From assembly GCA_036346405.1 (NCBI GenBank), contig CM070563.1, forward strand, positions 18,209,022-18,273,021: a DNA stretch of 64,000 nucleotides. The letters run 5' to 3'. Under the pieces are notes generated by a model. It did no database searches. It saw only the letters and a program-made list of their open reading frames with translations, and was not told the DNA's origin. The DNA is from Phyllostachys edulis (lineage: Eukaryota > Streptophyta > Magnoliopsida > Poales > Poaceae). A program made the translations under genes and the position numbers. Of this stretch, positions 1 through 12,812 are shown piece after piece (the first letter of the stretch is position 1; each line of letters begins with the position of its first letter).

Positions 1-247
1 AGTGAGTCCAAGACTCAGCAAATACATAATAGAGCCATAAATAACAATTTATCAAGCATAATCAATGCTATCATCATCATCCATTTATTTAATGCCATAC
101 TCATTCTCAAATAAACAAATCGACTTCCATATAGGTAATTTGCACAATTTAATTCTCATGAAGGCGATGCACCGTCATGCTCATGCTCATATGCAACTCA
201 TCAACTGATACCAGTATAGCAGAGTGTTTACCTGTCGATAACACACT
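1..247 (-). repeat. LTR fragment, A/B/C family, minus orientation
   Basis: The text around 1-30 (gagtccaagactcagcaaat) matches the line gagtccacgactcagcaaa found in the minus-strand LTRs near 17947, 42925 and 46362. The tail at 203-247 holds a degenerate form of the ataccggtatagc motif followed by a hairpin (GAGTGTT and its partner AACACACTC). It is cut on the right by a plus-strand LTR piece. No gene is present. Edges are approximate. Confidence 0.5.
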
Positions 248-1414
248 CTTCCCCCATCTTTGTTAGGATGTGGATGGAATTGTGATATGGTGGAGCTATG
301 TGCGCTTGGGAATATATGAATGTGATAGTTGGTAGTAATTGGTAGTCTCTCCTTGGTCAATTAAGGACTTAACTTTATGCACCATTGAACTTAGCCATAA
401 CTGTTAGACCACAAGCCTGGTATGTGACATGCCTAACTTAGTAAGCTACGGAGTCTTAACATTGACTACTTAGGTAGATAGATTAAGCTGTGTGCCAGGG
501 TGGAGGTGTGATTATGTCTGTGTAACGATTCATATTTATGAGCGATTCACCATGTCCAGGTCCAATGATGTGCAACGGGCCAACAACCAGGGGTTTGGTG
601 CTATCAGTATGCACAATGGGAGGGTCAATTGTCAAGATGATGTTTTGGAAAGGTTTTGTCATAATTGGTGTTAGCTACACTAGTTATATCTTGTGGGTAA
701 AGTGTATAAACATCTGTAGAGTGTCAATCAATTTATTCAAATAGCCGCATCCGTGGTCATGGACATGCTCAGGGATTTCACATGAGGGGTAAATTTTCAT
801 AAAACAATTTGGGAGGGGCAGTTGTGTGATTTAAACTCATATGACTGCGTGAAGGAAACTGATTAGGCTTTGTGTTCTTTGTAAAAATAATTGTTAAATT
901 ACTATTGTTTATTTGTTTTAAATTACACTTTCAATATGTTATTTTTATTCAATTGCAAGTGTTGTTTTTTTGCAAAATAACCATAGAAGCCATATCCTTT
1001 GGAATAAGCCATCATCTATAATTGCATTCTGTGGTACAACTTGTTGAATACTCGGAGTACTCATTCTTGCTGTAATCATTCAGCTGAAGTGGAGGAGTCT
1101 TCGCCTGCTTTCGAGGAGGGTGATCGCTAGGTCTTGATCTCAATCGGTTACCTGTGGCAAGTCGATGGGTTCCCACTGGAGTTATTTCCGTTGCGATGTC
1201 TTCTCTTTATTTAGTGCTAGCCCTGCGTGGCTTAATAAGTGTAAACTCAACCATAAGGTTACCACTGTTATTTATTAATCAAATTAGTTGTTTATTCTTA
1301 TATTCGTCTTGTGTGGAATGATATTCATCTGTGTTGACACTGTATGCACTAGTGTGATCCTGGACTAGTGCATTATACATAGAGGGTCCAGATTTGCATA
1401 TTTAGGTCCTGACA
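248..1414 (+). repeat. Truncated LTR, 3' half, family of element E
   Basis: Segments occur in the same order as in the element E LTRs (31800-33097 and 37100-38406): a line with ggacttaa and caccattgaac, then a form of the motif aatagccgtgtccgcggtta near 742, then the end aggtcctgaca at 1414, matching the E LTR end. It is more diverged than the two E LTRs are from each other, so it is an older relative. The left edge is a truncation or nested junction. The two short open frames at 492-744 are not conserved and are not considered genes. Confidence 0.6.
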
Positions 1415-1842
1415 TTATACTGGTATTGCTGACTATTCACCCGTTGATGAACACTCTTGTCCTGTTCTCTTTCATATGGGGTTCAACCTCCACTCCTGTG
1501 GAGTGCCTACCAAAGTAGGTCTTTCTCTAGAGCACTCCAGACTAGTCATATTACTTTCTCATCGACCTGGCTCATGTACTCCGAACTAGTTATTTGACTT
1601 TCTCACCGACCTTGCTCAAATGCACTCCTTTCATGATGTGAATGCAAGTGACACAATGTTTTCCAATAGTCACTTAACGTATTCCATCATTACCATGTTA
1701 CCATCAATATCATTTATTCATCAATCATCATATACCATCATAATGGATAGGAATAAACATAATAAAATGGATGGTGAGTGAAAATTAAGAACAAACAACT
1801 ATCTACCACTCTACCATGCATGCCTTAACTGTGCAGAATATA
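1415..1842 (-). repeat. LTR fragment with small hairpins
   Basis: It starts with atactggtattgc, a relative of the ataccggtatagc motif of the minus-strand LTRs, then two short hairpins: CTCCAC/GTGGAG at 1488-1503 and CCTAC/GTAGG at 1506-1519. This is the same hairpin-rich zone seen in the other LTRs of this family. No coding capacity. Confidence 0.45.
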
Positions 1843-1987
1843 TGTAATATCCTGAATCGTTTTGAGAGAGAGAGCAATTGTATTAGAGAAGGAATTAGAG
1901 TGTTTTTACTAAAGTTGGAGAGCTTGGGCCATGGGCTTTTGGCCCACGGTGTTTGGCCCAAGGGGGAGCCGCCTTAAGAAGGGGGGA
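1843..1987 (+). repeat. 5' start of a plus-strand LTR (F), interrupted by element A
   Basis: Begins TGTAATATCC, the usual plus-strand LTR start in this window. It reads through a segment rich in ggcccaag/ttggccca and stops at GGGGA, where element A begins. The sequence appears to resume at 26384 (GGGGG), so GGGG(A/G) would be the imperfect 5-bp target duplication of element A. Confidence 0.5.
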
Positions 1988-2183
1988 TGTAACACCCTGG
2001 CTATGCGGAAGCCAAGATATTACCTAGAAGTCTAGCATACATCAATAATACGAAATAATTTGAACAATCTTTCATCTAATATCGTGTAGAAATCAACAAA
2101 TGATAGAATGATCAAAAGAATTGAATCAGAATTCAACAACATATCAAACTCTATTTACCTATTCATATTGAATCATCTATGAT
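1988..2183 (-). repeat. Element A 3' LTR, outer piece
   Basis: About 95 percent like the start of the 5' LTR at 24201 by eye. It ends at ...atctatgat, where CACTA begins; the sister LTR runs on without break at atctatgataaacc near 24383. Confidence 0.85.
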
Positions 2184-2210
2184 CACTACACCATGGCATA
2201 GTATTAAGGG
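2184..2210 (+). repeat. CACTA left terminal inverted repeat
   Basis: 27 bases starting CACTACACC and ending TATTAAGGG, perfectly matched by the reverse complement of 17678-17704. The preceding GAT is the target duplication. Confidence 0.93.
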
Positions 2211-2219
2211 CAATGCAAC

Positions 2220-2630
2220 TGCTGGGAAAAACTGCGTTGCAAGGCAATTTATCTGCCGGCAATTCGTTTTCTAGGCACTTATTGCTCCTTTCGGTAAAAA
2301 TCTTCTTTGGGAAAAATATTTCTCGATGAGATATGTGAATTCGATGGTTGCATTGCCCTAGAAAAGTTGTTTTTCCTCGACAGTTATAGTTTCCCCAGCA
2401 GTTAGAGTTTTCCCGGCAGTTAGATGTATTGCCGGTAGTTAACCTGCCCTTGATGTATGTTTCCCCGGTAGTTAAGTGCCATTGATGTATGTTTTCCCGG
2501 GCAGTTAAGTGCCCTTGATGTATCTTTTCCCCGGCAGTTAACCTACCCTTGAGGTATCTTTTCCCCGGCAGTTAAGTGCCCTTGATATATGTTTTCCCCG
2601 GTAGTGAAGTGCCCTCGATATACGTTTAAA
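2220..2630. repeat. CACTA left subterminal repeat array
   Basis: Repeated units of about 35 bases built around ttttccccggcagttaa and gtgcccttgatgtat, at least six imperfect copies between 2380 and 2625, plus inverted versions (tctgccggcaa) near 2250. Such arrays near the ends are the expected binding sites for the element-encoded accessory protein in En/Spm-type elements (family knowledge). Confidence 0.8.
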
Positions 2631-4554
2631 ATACTAATAAAATGTAATTATGCTGCCCGAAATAGTGACTTTAATATTTTTCCAATAGTTTGCACCATTC
2701 AACCAAAATTTAGAAAACATACAATTTCCTCAATCGTACCACTTAGAAAATGTCATATCAACAGTCAAATACAGCTGCAACACATAGATGAAATTCAGAT
2801 GATGCAAATTGCATAAACCTGAAATATGATATTTTTCATAAGCATAACAGTACATGTGCAGTACACCATACACATGCAATTTCAAAATTCTAAGCATTCT
2901 AATATAGCCACGATCTCCTTGGCATATACAAAACATCCACACAAAAAAGTTGACAATACTAGTCTATCCTTGGCACATGTAAATTCTCAAGCGCCTTCTA
3001 ACATAATATTAGTCTATCCTTGGTATTTACAAAACATCTATGCAAAAGAAGTCGACAATGAAATCATCATGGTATCACCATTTGCAAAATAAGGACGATC
3101 ACTTCATCAGCAAACAATAACTTCAACAACCCTTATGTTTTGTACCTGAAAAGAAATTCGAGAAGTCAATAACCACAAACCATATATCTCTTGTTGTATG
3201 AGTTTTCCTTATTTTATTACCAAAAAAATAGCATTACATTACACTACCACCCTTAACAGTCATTTCCTAAAAGTGCACGAGCTAATCAGTGACTTCGATG
3301 ATTGAATTTTAGTGGAAGTTGGCTTCTAAAAAATCAGTAACTAGACATGCAGAATTTGCTTTCAGTTCTTATATCATCCTGGTTTCCCAATCCCATGAGA
3401 ACAAGCCAGTAATGATAAGATTGACAACAACTGTACAAATCAACCCAGTTGGATCATTCACCTATTTATCAGTGGACAGGGTGGTTAATCAAGCACAGGG
3501 TGGTTGCTGGTTGCCTTCACTGCACTGTATTATTATTGTCTGAAATCAACCCATATGAGTTCGGCATTGACAGGAGTGTTAATATTCAGAATCGAGTGTA
3601 AATGAAATCGAAGCGAAGGCAATTTTTGAAGTATTTGCAAGAAGAACTTGCCAATACATCAAACTCAACTCGATTTTGAAGCGTAATGTATTGATTTTGA
3701 GTGTTTTAAAGGTTCGAGTGGACCAAATAATCGAACTAGTTGAGTTCGAACATCGATATTCAAGCACATATATATTGAGAATAAAATTATGCAGATAGCC
3801 AGGTCAGAATAAGAAGAACAGAAGTTATGCATACTTCTATGTGCTTCTGAAAAGTCTCTGCTTTTTTGGGTAACACTAACACTAAACAATCCTTGCTACT
3901 TGTGGTAAAAAAACTATGGTTTTTCTGCATGGACTTGCATAGGACTAGTTTGACATTGTGAGAATCAGAAGGCAAGAATTTGACAGTGCTAAATTAGGTC
4001 TACGTGTAATGTCAAACAACAAAAAGGCAGAATGAAGCTAACTTCTGAACAATCAAAAGGCCTCAATCACACCAGGGGAAAAAACCTTGATATGGAATGT
4101 AACAGACACTAGACGTACAGGAGCTAGAACTTGCTACGAGTCCAATTCAACTAATGCAGATTCCATTTTGTAGTGCCAACCTATGAGGCAAGTGAAATGG
4201 TAGCAGCACTAGCACGCATAGAATGCACTGCCAGTAGTAAGTTTTTTGTTACTCCGTTATGGTCTAAATAGGACTACCTATAATTCGTTATCATTGGAGC
4301 ATTTGGCATAGCGGGAGGACAGGTACCTCCTCCTTCTCTTGTTTTAGGACCATGTATTTGCAACCATAAAAGAATTAAGAAAATGTGATGGAGGGCTAGG
4401 GAAGATCTTGGATCATTTACTAACAGCTACTACGATGTTTAAACTACTTAGCTATTTAATTGCTGGAATTACCTCGTGTTCGTCCAGCTTGTTGTGATGG
4501 CCCCACTGACTTCCGATCTTCTTTTATCTGTAGAATACAATAGATGCAAGTACA
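2631..4554. other. CACTA 3' non-coding region
   Basis: AT-rich sequence between the subterminal repeats and the end of the companion gene. Short open frames occur on both strands (for example 2826-3092 and 3319-3543) but share no motif with known proteins and lie in no conserved frame. No function is assigned; it may hold the 3' untranslated part of the companion gene. Confidence 0.5.
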
Positions 4555-4599
4555 TTAATTGAGGAAACAAATTGTAGGTGGATACAATAGATGGATGCT

Positions 4600-7095
4600 T
4601 ACATGCTGATGTGGCCATGCAACAGATCTCCCACAAGCATCAGCCATGACGCTCATATCCCCATAAGGATGAGGCAGTTGAGCAGCCCTTTTGAGCACAT
4701 GATTAACGACAACTTCACAACATTCAACACCCAACATAGTACCACCCACTACCATCCTCCGATCTATTGATATAACAGTAGCCTTTGCAACAGGGATATC
4801 ATGTGGTCCAATAACAGAGTACAAGATAACTTATTTTCCACTCTGAAACATCTCATCATTGAATGTGTTGATTCAATTCTAGTGAAATAAATTGCAAAAT
4901 GGTAAGGAGCAAACCAACAAATAGTGAGACATGAAATCTTACTCCTGCATTTCCTTTTTGTGAGCATTCTCCACACCTATTCAATGTCTACAAGTGCAAA
5001 GGGAGAAATCATTACATTAGATATGAACTGACAACGATGAAGAATCTATTTTGTTGTGAGCAGTATGTACCTCGTCATACAACATGTTTTCTTCCGCAGT
5101 AGACTCCGCCTCAACATTGTCACTATCGGCATGTATAGGTGAATTTGATGCATATTGTGGACTGATTTGTGCATGTCGTCCCACATGAGAATTAGCAAGT
5201 AGCAATTCCTTCATCTCTGCCATTTGCTGACTAAGGGCGTCAATTTTTCTATCACTTTCTGCTTGCATTGTTTCAATGCACCCTAGTAGGAATTCTTTGT
5301 TCAATTCAGCTTGTCAACGCCCTTCAACAGCCATTTGGAGCTTGGTTGATCTATACTTAACCTTTCCAGGCATCTCCAAATCTCCTAGGGTTGGCCTCTT
5401 ACCTATAGAATGAACATACCCATTCCTATCCTGACCTAAGACGCGTGACAGGAGGTCACCTTGCTTTATGGTTTTATCTGTCCACTCTGGATGATCTGTG
5501 GTTGTGTCCTCAAGTGCTTTCTGCAAATATGGAATATTAACCAACCAAATGAGACTATCATAATCCATGACACATCAAGCCCTTTGACATCAAAGTGCTA
5601 TTTTTTAATATACTTACAATTGTATGTGCTGCTGCTCGTGAAGGAAGGCCATTTTTATGAGTGTGTGTTTGAATAAACAACTCATGTCTACGAGGCATGA
5701 CACCATTATCCTTGTGCTACATGGAAACAAATAGAAAATACAACATCAATACAAAATAGCGTACAACATAAGTTATATTTGAGATATTGTATTAGAAAGT
5801 CATTTATATACCATTTCATGTCCAACATGAGCATCACTCTTGCTACCACTTGTATGCAGCCCGGACATCTTTGCACGATTGGCTTTTCCTATGTCACTAC
5901 GAGCCTATAACAATGGAAGCAGTAAATAAAAGAGAAATGCCAATATAACAAGTATTATTTTTTTTATGTTTGGCTTACTTTGGCCAAGGGACTTCTCCAA
6001 TGTTTGATAAGCCATTTCTAGTCATTTTGATTAACTCTATTATCATAGGCAGCAAGAAGTTCCTTATCAGTCTTTGTCTCATCAAAATGTCTCGCCTTCA
6101 AATCCGCCTTGAAATCCTTCCATATCTTTGCTGCTGTCCCCATAACCCAATCCTGGACTCTTTCATCTAACTCGTAGAATAACTAGTTGCAAAAGAGATG
6201 CACAATTAAACCCAAATAAAAATTGTAGAAATGAAGCATGTTAATTGGATTTAAGATATTACCTTTAAGTCTTTCCACAACTTCTGTGCTGGGTCAACCA
6301 ACCTCCAATCGTTATGTGCAAGTGATATATCCTTAGATTTCACAATTGTAGCTATGAAGTTAGCTAATTCTTTAGCATTTTCCCCAACAGGTTGTCCATA
6401 CTCATTGAGCTCTAATTGGATTGGAGGTGTATCTCCCCTAGACCAAATGTTGTGCTTTTTAGTGCACCCCCTACCATTTCTTTTCTTTGTTTGCCCATCA
6501 TTTGAACCATTATCTACATTACAAATAAATAGCAGCGAATAAGCACAAAGTATTAATTTGAACATTTGAAGTATGAAGCTAACTATTATATTTACCTTCA
6601 TTCTCTTGTAAGTGAACATCCTCTCCTGTCTGGTCATTAGGCATGCATTCATCATGCATGTTGTCATCATTTCTATCATCATCATGCTCCACATTTTCAC
6701 CTTGTGTTCCTAGGTCACTTGTTCCACCAACTGTTGCTGACCTAGACCGCAGGTTTGGATGTCCAGTTTCTGCTTCTATTGGCTCACCATTTGTGGCACT
6801 CATTGTCTATAGGTACATAGAACATGGAATATTAAAAAACTACCATGCACATATTTTAATCATAAGTAAGTAATGCATAACCTTTCTCTTTCTTGTAGGT
6901 TGCTGTGAAGAACTGGCTCGAAGGTGGCCCTCCACTCCATTAGCACTTGCGGTTAGGAGAGATAGCTACAATTTCTTTCTTTTTTTATCGATGAGAGCTT
7001 GCAGTAATTTATTGTTTCTCGTAACCCTTGCCATCCTTTCTTCTTCGTAGTCATTGTGGTCGCTAGTGTCACTATCGCTTCCTCCTACGCTTGGC
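4600..7095 (-). pseudogene. CACTA companion gene (Transposase_24 / Ptta-En-Spm type), multi-exon, broken
   Basis: Minus-strand exons line up with the second gene of grass CACTA elements. In order: an acidic, basic-ended start (about 7095-6975, ARVTRNNKLLQAL); a spacer exon (6803-6580); the core with IQLELNEYGQPVG and NDWRLVDPAQKLW (about 6480-6260); WVMGTAAKIWKDFK and RVNQ (about 6180-6000); RSDIGKANRAKMSG (about 5905-5815); a short exon (5715-5640); a segment with PYLQKALEDTT (5568-5314); a likely coiled coil starting LNKEFLLGC (about 5304-5100); and a C-terminal block with GVECCEVVVNHVL and YGDMSVMADACG (4800-4600). An in-frame TGA at 5316-5314 splits the coiled coil from the preceding block. 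Family role: binding of subterminal repeats and help in transposition. Exon limits are approximate. Confidence 0.75.
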
Positions 7096-7241
7096 ATTTT
7101 TCACCCTGCTGAAAAAAAGATATTTCCATTAGCAAATTTATTCTATATTGCAAAGTACTAGCACTATTTATCAAGGAAGCAATGCAATTGTGTAAATTCA
7201 AAGGACAATACGGTAGCCTATGAAAAGGTAAGATGACGTAC

Positions 7242-10200
7242 TTCTGCTGATCATTTGAATCAACAATTATTCCATCTATGTCTGGCCTAATACGAGGCAC
7301 TTCTGCAGCATCAACATTAATAGTTATGTTATCATCTATATCAAGGTATGTCACTACATGTTCAGTTTCACACTCTAAATTTCCATTTTGTATTTCAGCC
7401 ATATCATAGAAATCTCGTGACTTTGACTGAATAACAGCACACCAATCATTGTCAATAGGATCTTCAACATATTATACTTGGGTTGCTTGACATGCCAAAA
7501 TCAAAGGTTCATCATTTAGCTTTGCACCTGAATTGAATAAATGCTTGAAGTTCACATCTGTGATGCCAAATTTATCAACCTTAACCCACTTATCTTGTGC
7601 ACGATTGTCTACCCAGTCACATTTGAAGAGCACAATACTTCCTTTGTGCTTATAGTCCAATTCAAGGATTTCAGTAATAACACCATAATAATTCCTATTT
7701 CCTACCATTGGATTATTATTTCCACTTGAGAAGGATGAGGTTTGTGCAACTAGAGCCACTCCACTGCATTGGATAGACCTACCCTCATCATAGGACTTTG
7801 TGTGGAAATTGTGTCCATTTATGGTATAACTATTGTACTTTGTTGCAACCATCAAAGGCTTATTAGCTAAGGTTTGAATCTCTTCATAAACATTTTCACC
7901 TTTTAGTAGTAACTCTGCCACATGCAACCTAAACCATTCATGGAACTTCTCATGATGAATACGACTGATTTCTCTTCTATTTTTGTGACCAAGTGAGGAT
8001 AGGTAGTCCACATGTTTTCTGCAATGTTAAACTTTAAATTTCAGTGTGTGAATTGACAAAAAAACCTATAGTAATAAAATAGTTAGCATAACTTACCTTA
8101 GGTACGGCTCTATGTGGTCATAATTAAATAAGATATATCTATGTGCTTGGAGCCATGTTTTGTAGTCTAAGGTCACAATACACTTTCCAGCCAAATCGCG
8201 ACCCAAGTTGCAAAAGAATGGCATGGTGGTTGACATAGCTTGAGGATTAGCTTCATCATTTCGACCTTTTCGATTAAATCTACTTTCACAGCCTTCTAAA
8301 TAACGAGAGCAAAATGTAAGATTCTCATCAAACACATAGTTCTCTGCGATTGACCCCTCAGGATGACTCTTGGTGCGTACATATCCCTTTAGCCTCATTA
8401 AAAACCTACATACAATTGTCACTAGCTAAATCAGATTATAAATAGATTAAATATCATATGATAGTAGTATTTAGATTTTGAAGATCACCTTTCTATTGGA
8501 TACATGTTGTGGTAATGTCTTTGGGCGACAAGCCTCGCTTGGCGTGAAGATGTACCATTAGATGAACCATAATATCAAAAAAGGATGGTAGAAATATAGT
8601 CTCAAGAAGGCTTAACGTCTCAGCAATTTCTGCCTCTAACTTTTCCATATCACTAACACGAATAACATGAGAATAAATTTGCTTGAAGAAGTTGCTCACC
8701 CGAATCAATGCTGCACTTACTCTATTCGGCAATGTCTTTCGTACAGATAGTGGAAGTAAGTGCTGCAAGAGGATGTGGTTGTCATGGCTCTTTAGTCCAA
8801 TTATCCTTTTATCCTTAACATGTATGTGCTGACGTATATCAGATGCATAACCAGCTGGAAATCTAACTTGTTTCAAAACTTCACAAAACAATCTCTTCTC
8901 TTCAGAATTTAGTGAGTATGCCGCAGGAGGCAAATAAAATGAATCTCCTACTTCAATAGGATGAAGATCTCTTCGTATATCTAGAAGTTGGAGATCCAAT
9001 CGAGCATTCAAATTATCTTTTGATTTCCCATCAATACCCAAAAGTGTATTAATTATGTTGTCACACACATTCTTCTCAATGTGCATCACATCAAAATTAT
9101 GTGGAAGCAACAAGTCTTTCCAATATGACAATTTAAACCAAATAGATCTCCTATTCAAAATTATATCTTTCGCTTCGCCCATACCCTTACGATTTCTCTT
9201 TGGTTTTTTCTTGTTTGGGTCTTTCCCAAAATCTATAGGAAGGTCTCGCGTTTGTTCCAAAACCTCTTCTCTAGTTAGCGGCTTTGGTGCTTTCCTTAAC
9301 TCTGTAGCACCGTCAAATGATGTCACATCTAAACTAAATTTGTGATTTGCATCTAAGAACCTACGATGACCCATATAACAAGACTTGCTTCCATTCTTCA
9401 AACGCAGAGGACAACTATGTGAGTTGCAATGAGGACAAGCTAGTTTGCCTGAAGTAACACATCCAGACACATATCCTAAGCCTGGGAAATCAGTAATGGT
9501 TGACAAGATGGCAGCACGCAATTGGAAGTACTCATCCCTAGAAGCATCGTATGTTCTAATACCCTCCTCAAACATTGATATCAAATCATCCACTAGTGGT
9601 TTTAAATAAACATCCATGTCCTTCCTAGGTGAATTTGGGCCAGGAATTAACAAGGAAAGTATGAAATTTGGTTGCTTCATACACATCCAAGGCGGTAGAT
9701 TCAATGGAATAAGAATAACAGGCCAAATGCTATAGCTACAGTTCATTGATCTAAATGGATTAAAGCCATCAGTAGCTAAAGCGAGCCTGATATTGTGGCT
9801 CTCTACACCAAATTCTGGATGTTTGCAATCAAAATCCTTCCAAACTGGAGAATCTACTGAATGCCTTAATAATCCATCCTTTGTACGCCTTTCAATGTGC
9901 CACCATGCATCACTTGCTGCCTTTGGAGACATGTACAATTTTTGAAGTCTCTTCTTTATTGGAAAATAGCGAAGAACCTTTTTGGGAACTTTGTGCACAC
10001 ATTTCCCATCAAGATTCATCTTCCCTGTTTTCCAACGAGAAGTCTGACATTTCGGATAGAAATCTGCCTTTTCATACTACTTCCAAAATAGTACGTAGTC
10101 ATTCTTGCATGCATGAATACTAACATATCCGAGTCCAAAGCATCTAACCATTTTCTTAGCTTCATTAAAGTTCGTAGGTATCGTTGAGCCCTCCGGAAAA

Positions 10201-10839
10201 GCTACTTTAAGAAGTTGCAGTAACATGTCAAAACTTCTATCACTCCAACCTCGAAGTAATTTGGTGTGGAGTAATTTGACAACAAAGCGTAGCTTTGAGA
10301 AGCTTTTACACCCTGGATAGAGCTCTTGATTAGCATCACCTACTAAATGGTAAAAATCTTCAGCACCTTCACATGGATCCTCCTCAAGACTATCCTTATT
10401 TTCACCTAAATCCCCTATTCCATCTAACCCATGTGCTACATCACGAAGCATATCAAACATCTCATCACCTTCCTCAAAATTGTCCTCTACTTGAACCTCA
10501 GCATACACATTTTGTTGTGTAGAACAAGATGATGCCTCTCCATGAAAAATCCATCTATTGTACCCTTCTAAAAACCCATCACATATTAAATGCACACGGA
10601 CAACGCTAGCTTCTTTCCACCAACTATTCACACATTTCTTGCAAGGGTATAATATTGTATTTGCTTTTGCCGATCGGGCAAAAGCATACTGTACAAATTC
10701 TTCGACCCCTTGTACATATTCAGACGTGTGCCTACAATTAATTACTTGTTATAAGAATGGACATGAGAAAGTACTAGAAAATAAATTTATATTGTAAGCT
10801 TATGTTGTACCTAGGAAGATCCATCCATCTCTTATCCAT
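7242..10839 (-). pseudogene. TNP2-like CACTA transposase (Transposase_21, DUF4218, DUF4216), nearly intact
   Basis: Predicted exons: 10839-10811 (MDKRWMDLPR), 10731-8489, 8405-8097, 8018-7242, with GT/AG borders at each junction. The N-terminal zinc-binding-like segment has YPCKKC. The Transposase_21 core includes PHCNSHSCPLRLKNG and HNFDVMHIEKNVCDN. DUF4218 follows (GLKSHDNHILLQHLLP, the MYPIER splice site, then EGSIAENYVFDENLTFCSRY). DUF4216 is at the end (YYGVITEILELDY, VLFKCDWVD). Breaks seen: an in-frame TAG at 10079-10077, a one-base frameshift near 8550-8560 just before MYPIER, and an in-frame TAA at 7474-7472. The frame is kept across both stops, so the gene died recently or the stops are sequence errors. 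Role: cuts and joins CACTA ends in the nucleus. Confidence 0.9.
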
Positions 10840-11040
10840 AGCTGCTATGTACTATCAAATTTCAAAAGTCACCTAAATTTCACAAACTATAGGAATAGTC
10901 AGTACATACGTAACTAATATATTAATGATGTAGTGTTGTACCTTAGCTTGCAATTGACACAAAATAATTTTGCAAGATCATATCACCACAATTAAGCCAC
11001 ATACCATCCTTAATTAGTTAGTTTAGTACCCAGCACTTGC
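10840..11040. promoter_or_regulatory. Upstream region of the transposase start
   Basis: AT-rich 200 bases directly before the MDKRW start on the minus strand. It should hold the 5' leader and perhaps the promoter, but no clear TATA motif stands out, and the region to the right is foreign sequence. Confidence 0.3.
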
Positions 11041-12060
11041 ATCTAGCTGGCTGATGAGGACATCAACCCTAAGGATGCAACCACTCCCGTTGCACGACAT
11101 CCTCTACTTCAACCACATCTTCTTCGATAGGACTTTTGGCTACTGCAATGCCATATTATCCAGTTGGACCGAACTACCTCTACATGCCATGGTGCTACGT
11201 CTACATACTGTGGTGCTACATATACATGCCACGGTGCTACACCACGTACCAAGCAAGAGTTCAAGCTGGATACTTTTTGGAATCCAATTTGGCCCCCAAG
11301 ATAGCACCGACTTCAAACGTACATAACTTTCACATACGAAGTCCGTTTGAGGTCCACGAGTACTTGATGAAAAGCTTATCTCATCCTCTTTCCAACGGAT
11401 CTAGCCACACCTCCAAATTCTTTATGTGCGCGTCACAATCATCAAAAGAAGGTGCTATGCCACCTGTTTGGACCAACTTGGGCCTTGTAATCCTTGGGCC
11501 CATCTTCCTAGCCGCCTCCCCCTCCTTGGGCCGCACTATTCACTATGGCACTGTTCATGTGAACAGTACCCCATGAATAGTACCACCCCGCTAGTTGTTT
11601 TCTATGTGTGGCTCCCCCTCCCCTATATAAGGAGGCCACACCCCTTTAGTTTTCCTTGGGTTTTTCTTAAGAGTTTATTCTGCTTAGCAGTCTCACCGCA
11701 CGTTCGGTTGAGGAACCCCAACTTTATGAGCTTAAAGATTTATTCGCAATATAATTTTAGATTGCATCTTCTACTCTTTTGCTTGTGTTCTCGATTCGCT
11801 TGCAGGAGATAGCCTTCTTGGCGAGGTCAACCGCATTCGGCACGGTTGATAACCAACAGAGCAGTGGTGTAGTGATTGCGAGGGGTTCGATCTGTTTTGG
11901 TCGGAGCCTTTGGATCATCAACGTCGAGTTCTCCACAATCGACTTATCAGTACCTTTCGGAAGATCAGGCCACCGTCACATCACTGGCAACCAAGTAGCA
12001 TTAACAAGGAAGGAATGTCTAGGCTGCAAGCAAATAGCTTTAGGAGGAAAGCGGTGGTAG
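11041..12060 (+). mobile_element. LTR retrotransposon fragment nested in CACTA
   Basis: Begins with a stretch reading EDINPKDATTP in the plus frame, like the tail of a gypsy polyprotein. An LTR-like part follows with a clear TATA box (ctatataagg, 11623-11632) and a downstream leader of the type gagttctccacaatcgac. The short open frames at 11054-11812 read through this and are not considered genes. Edges and target duplication were not found. Confidence 0.45.
11624..11630 (+). promoter_or_regulatory. TATA box of the nested LTR
   Basis: TATATAA in a GC-rich surrounding, followed about 30 bases on by the leader of the LTR-like fragment. Typical retrotransposon promoter layout. Confidence 0.5.
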
Positions 12061-12680
12061 TATCTCGCGGCCATAGCAAGGTGCATCATCACAGAGAGCA
12101 CAGAGGGGAGAAGAGAGGCTAGGATGACGGGGGTGCGGGAGAAGATAGGGAAGACGGGAAGGCGACGGCGCAGGAGAAGAGAGGGGAGAGGGGAGGGCGG
12201 CGGCATGGGCGTACCTTGATTCGACGGCATAGATGGCGAGATGACCGCGATTCAGAGGCAGCGAGGTTGATTCGGCGGCGGGGGAGCTTGATTCAGCGGC
12301 AGGAGCTGGGGCCAAGCTCGATTCGGTGGTGGGGGAGGCGCGACGCGGGAGCCTGAAACCTAGGCAGCCCTCCCGCCTAGCTTGCCGCTTGGATGAAGTG
12401 CAGCGGCTTTCCTCCGCCGAACGTCGCCTAGTTGCCGCCTCAGCCCGACTTCTTGAACCCTGGGAGGGAGGTGGGGCAGCGTTGGGTGGTGGGGCGGCCA
12501 GTGGGGGGGGCGGCTGGGAGGAAGGGGACAAGGGGAGGTGGTGCGGTCTTTGGAGGAGGGCGGCACAGAGGCCACGGTAAACGCAGCTCTGGGAGGAATT
12601 AAGGCAGTCAGGAGGGGAAATAATTCGCGCCTCACTCGGTTTTTTTTCAGCTACGCGCCCAAAGTGCGCGCCTCACTTGA
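12061..12680. other. GC-rich segment in CACTA, partly duplicated at 17041-17345
   Basis: Long GC-rich frames on both strands have no recognisable motif. The end (gcgcgcctcactcggttttttttcag and acgcgcccaaag, in short pieces around 12628-12675) is paralleled by 17305-17345 (cgcgcctgactcaatttttttt, cccgctcaaag). This suggests that material between the two sites was inserted or that the terminal region was duplicated. It may be the original 5' leader of the transposase transcript. Confidence 0.4.
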
Positions 12681-12812
12681 TCTAAAAATCATCAAACAAC
12701 CTAATAAGTCAAATCGTCGAAACCCTAATGAAAGGATGACATTGCAATAAACTCCAAATAAAACCAACAACATCAAATCATACAAAAATGCATACAATTC
12801 ACGCAGTAGGTA

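Noticed and set aside
492..744. Two overlapping short open frames on the plus strand
   Set aside because: They lie within an LTR relative and are not preserved in the E LTR copies.
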